From assembly GCF_001186125.1 (NCBI RefSeq), contig NW_014040143.1:1-34035 (forward strand): a stretch of 34,035 nt of DNA. The letters are read 5' to 3'. How positions within the stretch are numbered: position 1 is the stretch's first letter; the number at the start of each line of letters is the position of its first letter. Shown one piece after another: positions 26,301-34,035 of the stretch. The DNA is from Sphaeroforma arctica JP610 (taxonomy: Eukaryota; Opisthokonta; Ichthyosporea; Ichthyophonida). The notes under the pieces are model-generated. The model worked only from the letters and a program-made list of their open reading frames with translations. It did no database searches and was not told where the DNA came from. A program made the translations under genes and the position numbers.

Positions 26301-29300
26301 GGGAAAGTGTTTTGGATACAACACCACAAAAAAGAAGAAAAAAGAAGAAGAAAAAGAAGACACAATCGATTGGTCGGAAGCTTCATTCATGCGAATTAAG
26401 CGTGTCCAACGCGTAACCCTCGCAGACACCTAAGCAAACAAATCCCACAAATGCACACGAAGCATATTCACAGCATTGACTGCAGGATATAAACATGCCG
26501 TAGAGCACATGCTGATGTATCGAGTGGCTTCAGCACATTTACGGATACTAATTCGGGCTATTGGGGAGGCCTAGTCATATGGACATATCTGCCACACATC
26601 GTGTAGCAAACAAACATACTCTTCCAAACCAAAGTTAGCAGCCCATCGTAGCAAACATTTTCACCAGCACGGACACATCAGAGACAACCTTCATCACCCA
26701 CACGCACGCATCCCACAAAAAAAAACAAAAAAAACATGCACTTTAATCTCAGATACACATATGCATACAGTACAAACACGCAAATATACCGCACTAGGCC
26801 ATACGAATACAGACAATATAACCCTCACATACTCTGCAGTTCCAGATAGGCCGGACTAGCGAATCCAGCAAAGGCCGTCTCGCACTCTGTGCGCGTGGTC
26901 AAACCCGAACAGTCCAGCCACAGCGTCACCCGATACGCTGCCGCGTTTCCATTGCGCTCGCGCTCAAAGAGTTCCCACAGGTAGCGTGCACAGAACACAG
27001 TCTTGCCCACACCCGCCATGCCGGTCAGCAACACCACGCCACCACTAAATATTTTAGAATGGTTTTGAGGCAATTGTGTGTTTGCATTCTACAACTCCAC
27101 TTAAACATATGTATGGGTGTACGAGTGCGTATTATTCCAAGGAGTAGGCCAGTATGGGTAGGCAGAATTCCGTGTATAGGATCAGTATGAATGTATGCAT
27201 GAGTATGAGAGGGGTCAATGGATAAGCGCAGATGCGTGTTGGCTTCAAACTTTGTAAATGTGTTCGAAAGTGATGTATCATAGGTAATTCGCCAGAAAAC
27301 TGCCGGCGCTTAAAAGTAGCAGAACTTAAACCCTCCAGCACAATTCAACGAACCCAGAAAGAAATAGACAAATTTCTGTATACACGCTTCTAGAATACAT
27401 GTGTCAACACTTGCAATATTGACTAAACAACAGTGATGCGCATATATTGCGTATAAACAATTGCAAGTGGTACTAATTCGGTGCACTCAAACTATTCGAC
27501 AGTCTATGAGCCTTGGCAGGCCAAAACCATTCATTCGCAAACCAGTCAATTTCTCTCTCCCTTACTTACCAGGTATGGCTGTCAAAGTACTTGCACACTT
27601 GTTGAAAATCCAATTCTCTGTGTCTGAAAGTGACCATCTGGGGTCGCTTTGATCGGATAGGTAAACACACAATCCCGTTCTGATTACTCTTCCGAATCTC
27701 AGTAAGTCCACCCTGTCATTACAAGCGATGGGTGGAGCAAACACATCGGGATTTAGAAGAATTCTCCGTACTTGTACAACCGAGGAAACAGCATAGTACG
27801 TCTATGATGTACATAATCCAGATGCGATCCATCCTATCAGTCCCCTCGGATACCAGACACAACAGGAAGATAGTAAAATGTATCGAAAAGATATAAAAAT
27901 ATCAAAGGGATACTTCAATGAAAGACTTGAAGCCCACAATAGCTACCCGATCAACGCGCCATATAGGACGGTGCTTAATGTTGGATGCTGCGTAACAGTC
28001 ACAAGAACACACACATATATATAGTCTTACCAGTGGAGTAGTTGTGGTACAGAAAAGGCCGCTTTGCAGTCGTTTGCTGATGGTGTGTATATTAATTTCA
28101 ATGGGTTCATCTTGTACGGACGGAGCTCTATCGGCCATCAATTGACTCTGTAATTGTCCTGAATAAATCAAAGGTTCATCTTACCCACGTGAGTACCTAC
28201 TGTCATGCTATGAGCTCTCAAGTCTCTACATCCAAATACGATTGGAGTTCGTACCAAAGTAAAGTCGTCGATGGGTGCCCAATATTTCGCGAAAACACAT
28301 ACAATTACACCAAAATCGGGAAACATGCACTGACCAATTAGTATACAGACCCCAAATTGGGATTGAAAGAGGATTGAAGAAAGTGTCACACGGAACGGAT
28401 GCAGAAAGCAAGGAATACAATGATGATAAACGTTACCAATACTGGAGCTAGCCTCCAGGACAAAGGGCTCCAAAGGTATTTCATTTGTATCCCATCGCGG
28501 GAAGAACTGTTCGAATTCCTGATTTGTAATGTCAAACACAAGCAGCTGCAGCGGTTGCTGTGTGATTTGGTCGCTAGCCTTTGTAAACGCAGCAGTGCCT
28601 GCCCCCTTATCAGCGGGCTCACTCTTCATCCTTTTCGATTCGGGTTTGCCCTGAACAAAATACCGAGGTTTAATTGAGCGATGTTGGTCACAGACAAGGG
28701 CTTGTTTGTATCGTAAACAACAGCTCGAATGCTCGGAGTCACCAGATTTTTAGATCGAAGCAATTCGCGTGTTCATTTAGAGAATGAAGGTTGTGCACAG
28801 TCATCCCGCATAGAATAAAGAACAGAATGCGCACATTGTCCACTCAATGAACACTAAATTAGACATTTATACGACACACGCCGTAGGCAGACAGAGCGAG
28901 TTCATGACACGCCTAAAACGAATAATAGTATAGACAAAGGTGTACATCACATTCACGAGGCGGAGTGGTAATGAGTCGATCCCGTTGCAGTATAGCACAG
29001 GTCCCCACCAGCTGCGAATGTGCGAAATACACGCAGTCACGCAAAATACTAGTCAGGATCACCATTTACAAGGCCGGCAGGTATGCTCAAGCACACACAG
29101 AATGACAGATGTCGCACAATGCACGCATACGAATACATTGTAAGCGTATTTACAATACACATACACTAGACTTCCTTGAGTGTACTCTGGACATATTATA
29201 GAGGCATGGAGTGCTCACTCACAGGCACTTACATATACATCACTAGGGCGAGTAGTTGATATGGCCATCATTTATAACCATAGCGACATACGACCATAGC

Positions 29301-31769
29301 CGAAACGCGAATTAAAAAAATACAATTAAGCTGAATTGTTTAAATATTGACCATACATCGGTTTTTACACCAGAACCTTAAACTCAGAACGAGAAGATTA
29401 TAGATCATGCGATGCCATACATTACTGTACACTTTTTTACTTCTTAATGTATCCAAATCAATTACCAGTTGTGTGGTGGGCACGCGCATCGAAGGGAATT
29501 GATCGAAGAACATCTTTAGCGAGTTCAATTTATTGATGGCTTGCTGGGCGCTCTCTGTTTTCGCATCCTGCGTGCAAATGATAATTAATTCGGTTATAGT
29601 TTCGAGGATATAGCTTCAATGTAGTTTTCTCTCTCCTACTACTACAACACGAATATGTCTTAACCAGGACCGTTCAGGTCAATCAAGACCAACACAATAT
29701 AACACACATTACAAATCAATGTATGTCATACACTATATTGCTTATTTGTGCACAATCACCTCGGGTAGAGGACGGTACCTAAAAAAGTGCACGTCTGGCC
29801 GCTTTTTTATAATAACAACACAAAAACCACAAAACCACACACACATACATATTCAATTGCAAGCCCTCAATGAACACATACCTCATTAAAACCACCTCTG
29901 AGCGAGAAGAAGTGCTTAGTATTGAGCTTGAGTCGTTTCATATTCTTATCGGTAGGTTCGTACGCAACAAATGGCGCGAATTTTCCCAGTTCTTCGCGAC
30001 ACTGATGTAGAAACTGTAGACGGTCCCCCATCGTGGCCTTCTTGATTGCTTTTTTGAACGTCAATAACTCCTGTGATTTTATTGCCGCGATGAAACATTA
30101 TAGATAAATGTAAATCACAGTAGAGCTCGCCCTTATTTATCCAGCCATAACGTTCGGCCGTACCCACGGGGGTCGCAATTACAAATTCCTAAAGATATGA
30201 AAATCGATATGCTTTAGATGCCGGGTAGATATTTATTACAACCACACTCAGCGGCAAGAACAAACACACATATAACAGTAATCTACGGCTAAATTAATTG
30301 ATACAGGAATAGTCAACAGCAGGCTTAATTATCTCATCTAATATAAAATACCTTCTGTAGTAGCGGCGGCAGCGAATCTAAGTGCCCCTCCATCTCATGT
30401 GTGTGCTGCACAATACCGACAGACCGGATCATATGCGAGCTGACATCCTTACTCGGCCGCTTACGCTGGGCATTGCTACCTCCCGGAGTTTTTGACTCGG
30501 AACTGATAGAACCTCGATTCGGATCGCCCTGCGAATATGAAGAAGATTCCAATTGAAGGCGAAGCATATCAGGATAACTGGGGTGCCAGCTGAGTGTTTC
30601 AGTATGTTAAACCTTATCACAAAAACGTGGATGTTATCAAGAAACTGAGAAAAACAGGCTTAGAGCTCTTGAGGCAAAGCAGCATCTATGCAATCTTTCC
30701 CAGTCGATAAAACTGAAGACACGCAAATATAGCAGATCAATAGCGAATGGGTTACTGAAAAAAGCATACCCACACACACGCTCACACCACTGAATTGCAT
30801 TAGAGGGAGTGTTGAATTCAGAAGCTGCGTAATCATAAATATCTGGAATAGAATTTAATATATACAGAAACGTCGGCACGCAATGTGCAGCCACATAACG
30901 AATACATAGAGGCATCATGGCATAAACCTACCTGCATGAAGAATAATACCGATCGACTGTACTTGTCGTATGCAAACGAGGTCATTTGGCCATACTCACT
31001 AGTTATTTTCGAACTGAAATCACGCTTCAAAACTACACATACTGGAAACACATGCACCACACCTGTATTCAGACGTACATACATCGGCTAAGACAAACAA
31101 TCCGACTCTCTATGTACATACATCTGCTAATGTATGTGCGTACACCCCTATAACTGTAGCAATCTAATATACGCTAGAGATACACAATTTGTATTGATTC
31201 AAATTACATGGACACATGTCAATAGCAATATTACCGCAACAATGACCACTACAAACATCATTTCAAAAAGGCGATTGCACACACAGACAGACACGCACAC
31301 ATATATATAGTATACAATATATATATACATACATAAACACACACATACATACATATATATATATATACCCACACACACATACACATGATATATATATATA
31401 TATATATAATATACATACATCACGCAGACACAGACACAGACAAACATATATGCACAGACACAGACACAGGCAAAGACAAACACACATATATATATACATA
31501 TGTACATGCTCACACACATACATATACAAACTAACAAATTAACAAACATACATATATACAAACAAACAAACAAACAACATACACATATATATGTGAATAA
31601 TTGTATATGTGCTACTATGCATAGGCATGCAATTATACTTCAAATAATTCGCACTCTTGAATACAAGCATACGTATTCGTTCCATATTACTTACGTAAGA
31701 AAGTATTCATGCATTTGTACACAGGCATCAAACACACACATATATATATAAATATATGTACATATCTAT

Positions 31770-31812
<43 letters not shown>

Positions 31813-31882
31813 TATCTACACATACACACACACATATATATATATACAAACATGCATACTCATATACACACATAAACACGAG

Positions 31883-31915
<33 letters not shown>

Positions 31916-32438
31916 GTACATATCTACACATACACACACATATATATTTATATATACAAACATGCATCCTCATATAAACACGAGCACACACACACACTTA
32001 TAATAGGTATATACTCACAAACATACGTATATACATGACATAAATATTGTTATTATAAACATATACATAATACATAATGCAAAATACATATGCAATATAA
32101 ATATATATATATATATACAAACATAATATCATCATATACATACATACACACACATATATATATATGTTTACATATACACACATATATATATTATACATAT
32201 ACATATCCATATATATATAAATACAAATATATATATATATATATATATAAATACATATACATGTATATATATATATATATATCTATATATTTTATATACA
32301 TATATATATATTCATTCATAGATACATGTATACCTGTATACTTACATATGCATGTACATACACACACACATATATATTTCCATCCATCCATCCATTCATA
32401 ACAACACACACACTATATATATATATATATATATATAT

Positions 32439-32472
<34 letters not shown>

Positions 32473-33725
32473 TACTGTATTATATATATATATATATATA
32501 TATATATTACTTGATTACACAGTCCGCAATGATGTACACGGAAGACAACACAAATTCACAAAATCTTTGTACATATACTTGCTTCAGGAAACCAGACAAC
32601 TTCAACATTGAGCTTGAACTCAAATACCTTACTGAGGCCCCGATTCAAAGGAAGCGAGCTTGACTGCTGGGAGCCGTGAGATGCAGTGGATGTCACGCTG
32701 CCCGCTCTTAATAAATCCTGTCCCTCAACACCATTGCGTAATTGCTGCTGTTGCATGAGTTTGTCGTCACTCATAGTCGCATCCACCGAACGTGCACCGA
32801 ACAAGGGACTCAACGCGTTCCCCAAGCCCGCATTCGTGTTATTGAGACCAATCAACCCACTGCTGCCGTTACTACCCAGCATGCTTCCATGGTCGACATA
32901 GTTCCCAGGCGTCATCCCCTGCGCCTGTTGTGCCTGGGGCTGAAAGGGTACGGCACCCGAGCCCTGCTGGTGCAGAATACTACTGCCATTAAACGTTCCA
33001 AGTGAGTCTGCTGGGCCTCCTTGTATAAGCGAATAGAGGTACTTGAAATCCATCACCTCCTCCATACCCCCACCCATACTCCGGCCCAAACCACTGCCAA
33101 GCGCATTGAAGTGGTTAGGCGCTTGTCTGTATGTTGAGCTCCCCATCTCACTAGGTGATGCATAGGGTGACTGCCGACTAGAATTGCCTAAGTTCATACC
33201 TACACTGCTATCGCCGTAGAAGTTTAACCCGGCATTATGGTTCTCTGTTGATGACCGCGCAGGGTTTGGTAAGAAGGAGTCTATAGAGACCAGAGACGCA
33301 CGCGAAGAGTTCTTGAACTCACCCCCAGAGGGACCGGAATCGGACGAGGCCACATTGCTTAGCCCAGACTGCAGGCCTAGAGGATCATCGATACGGAACT
33401 GGGGATCATTGAAGTCATAGCTTATATTGAGCGTTTGCCTTCGGGAATTCTGTTGCTGTTGTTGCTGCTGCTGGTGTTGTTGGAACTGTTGTTGTTGGAA
33501 TTGTTGTTGTTGTCGCTGTTGTACATCTAGGGATGGTTGTGGTAGCGACATGCTGTGTGCTAACCTGTGTTGTTGCGCCTGTCCTTGATCTAATGATGAT
33601 CGTGGTAGCGTCGTGTTATGAGCTAGACTATTTTGCTGCGACGGTGCTTGCTGTAGCTGCTGCTGCTGCTGCTGCTGCTGGTGTGATTGTTGCTCATTAT
33701 AGCGTACATCTTGTCCATTGTTCAT
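22259..33725 (-). CDS. NLR-like STAND ATPase: Q-rich N-terminus, NB-ARC core, TPR-like C-terminus, about 17 exons
   Basis: Exons: 33725-32628, 30528-30352, 30070-29882, 29567-29466, 28650-28437, 28158-28031, 27801-27570, 27299-27251, 27044-26833, 26087-25916, 25300-25120, 24727-24582, 24293-24155, 23776-23627, 23318-23142, 22732-22600, 22455-22259. Introns are GT-AG, phases agree, and the sum is 3696 nt (1231 aa). The start is the first ATG (MNNGQ). Residues 1-366 are Gln/Ser/Asn-rich; about 367-735 are unrecognised. The NB-ARC core follows: GMAGVGKT (about 738-745), WLIVVDN (about 826), VLVSSR (about 854), GRLPQAL (about 914), then MHPVVQEILR (about 1057) in the MHD-like position and a helical region ending at 1231. 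Such proteins are ATP/ADP switches that oligomerise on sensing a ligand. Least certain are exon 27299-27251 (its donor is weak), a possible 21-nt exon at 30188-30168, and the 3' end, since the last exon contains alternative donors. Confidence 0.78.
23627..27044 (-). other. NB-ARC nucleotide-binding core, six exons
   Basis: Read leftward: Walker A GMAGVGKT (exon 27044-26833), Walker B WLIVVDN and VLVS (26087-25916), SR plus a helix ending GRLPQ (25300-25120), [12 protein letters not shown] (24727-24582), [19 protein letters not shown] (24293-24155), resembling the winged-helix part LLxLxAxLxPxxIP, and MHPVVQE (23776-23627). The order and spacing match the NB-ARC/NACHT class of STAND ATPases. 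Walker B carries VVDN rather than the more usual LDD, so the second acidic residue is Asn. VLVSSR corresponds to the VLxTSR sensor motif of NB-ARC proteins. Confidence 0.85.
27251..30528 (-). other. Unrecognised middle region of the NB-ARC protein
   Basis: Exons 2-8 encode about 365 residues, including [80 protein letters not shown] and [15 protein letters not shown] recognise no family. It is not low-complexity and looks folded, so it occupies the place where NLRs carry an effector domain (death, TIR, peptidase-like or lipase-like). The exon chain is held together by matching splice phases rather than by homology, so single exons could be wrong. Confidence 0.5.
30529..32627 (-). other. Intron 1 of the NB-ARC gene (about 2.1 kb)
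   Basis: The donor AAG|GTATTT is at 32627 and the acceptor CGCAG|GG at 30529. No coding-like sequence is visible. It is much larger than the other introns because of the microsatellite block at 31270-32515. Confidence 0.65.
31270..32515. repeat. Compound (CA)n/(TA)n/(CATA)n microsatellite block
   Basis: About 1.25 kb of nearly uninterrupted alternating purine-pyrimidine sequence: cacaca, tatata and cacatatata tracts, with related units recurring near 31770-31850, 31885-31930 and 31925-31990. Tyr/Ile/Thr/His-only open frames arise on both strands and are not genes. Long (TA)n tracts at 32420-32510 can form cruciforms, and alternating CA/TA can adopt Z-DNA. Confidence 0.95.
32628..33725 (-). 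other. Exon 1: Q-rich disordered N-terminus of the NB-ARC protein
   Basis: It encodes 366 residues dominated by Gln, Ser, Asn and Gly. Two polyglutamine blocks (about 33640-33690 and 33450-33525) flank an internal repeat of the form LAHxxxLPxxSLDxxQxQQ ([19 protein letters not shown] and [19 protein letters not shown]). Later parts read like a transcription-regulator low-complexity region ([26 protein letters not shown]). Such Q/N-rich regions often drive self-association. The ATG at 33725-33723 is used because the longer frame upstream begins with a non-ATG codon. Confidence 0.8.
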
Positions 33726-34035
33726 CCTTTTCCTAATATTGCACTGGTATACAACAAAACTCAAAGCAAGAAGTGTAGTATGTTGCTAAAACATTGCATC
33801 ATTAAAGTATGAACTATCACTTTCTTATACGTCCCACTTGAGAGAACAGTTGCAGTTGCTTGGCTTGGAATTCGGTGTGCCTTTTAGTAAATTGGAAACA
33901 GGAAAGTTGACTTGTGGCAGAAACGGTTTTTAATTTTAGCTGTCAGCCTCAGGTTATATATATCTATATCCATTTTTTTTTAAATTTGGTCGAACCGAAA
34001 AGGCGGAGACTGGTGACTACTGAGTACTGAGTACT
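33726..34035 (-). promoter_or_regulatory. Upstream flank of the NB-ARC gene
   Basis: The start of this gene faces the right edge of the window, so the promoter should lie here or in a non-coding upstream exon. An AT-rich tatatatatctatatcc tract lies near 33955-33972 and could hold a TATA element. The extreme end repeats tgagtac units. Nothing decisive. Confidence 0.35.

Noticed and set aside
27045-27100. A longer exon 27299-27101 followed by a 56-nt intron before the P-loop exon
   Set aside because: The phase also fits, but all clear introns in the window are about 150 bp or longer, and the extra residues (His/Thr-rich) look non-coding. It is kept only as an alternative.
30074-30167. Continuous reading from [16 protein letters not shown] into the next exon without an intron
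   Set aside because: The continuous frame soon becomes unlike protein, whereas the frame starting at acceptor 30070 ([15 protein letters not shown]) keeps phase with the neighbouring exons.
31263-32663. Many open frames of 60-124 codons on both strands rich in Tyr, Ile, Thr, His or Val and Cys
   Set aside because: They are translations of CA/TA microsatellites and have no coding character.

Overview
The window reads as nuclear DNA of an intron-rich unicellular eukaryote using the standard code. It has spliceosomal GT-AG introns of about 150-1500 bp, a tRNA gene with a canonical post-anticodon intron, Ty1/copia-type LTR elements, long (CA)n/(TA)n microsatellites and a polyglutamine protein. 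A protist related to animals or fungi, such as an ichthyosporean, would fit; this is an inference from style, not a proven assignment. One 20-N assembly gap (11516-11535) marks this as draft sequence.

The left half (1-14.6 kb) is repeat-dominated. Positions 280-2427 hold a rearranged triplication of an unclassified module with long open frames. Positions 2916-3470 hold two 280-bp tandem repeats. From about 4.4 to 14.54 kb lies an old plus-strand Ty1/copia remnant. A second, minus-strand copia element with two recognisable LTRs (about 6663-6855 and 12514-12728) sits inside it, so this is a nested insertion. The outer element stops about 60 bp from the 3' end of a minus-strand tRNA-Lys(UUU) gene with a 12-nt intron (14602-14686). 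Positions 14.79-16.10 kb carry two pairs of inverted repeats suggestive of a small DNA transposon.

The right half (16.7-33.7 kb) holds two large host genes, both on the minus strand. The first (22098 to 16736, 12 exons) is a complete selenoprotein-O family pseudokinase/AMPylase (SelO). It ends in CISCSS, so Cys replaces the usual selenocysteine, and it has a Lys/Ser-rich insertion. An AATAAA lies 14 nt past its stop. Only 160 bp upstream of its proposed start ends the second gene (33725 to 22259, about 17 exons). I reconstructed this gene exon by exon: a Q-rich disordered N-terminus, an unrecognised middle region, an NB-ARC-type STAND ATPase core (P-loop GMAGVGKT, Walker B WLIVVD, VLVSSR, GRLPQAL, MHPVVQE) and a TPR-like helical C-terminus. 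This is the architecture of an NLR-like signalling protein in a protist and is the most interesting item in the window. Splice phases agree across both models and each total coding length is divisible by three.

The two host genes are in tandem, but nothing shows a shared pathway. SelO is a redox-linked protein AMPylase of mitochondria, whereas NB-ARC/TPR proteins are cytosolic sensors or scaffolds.
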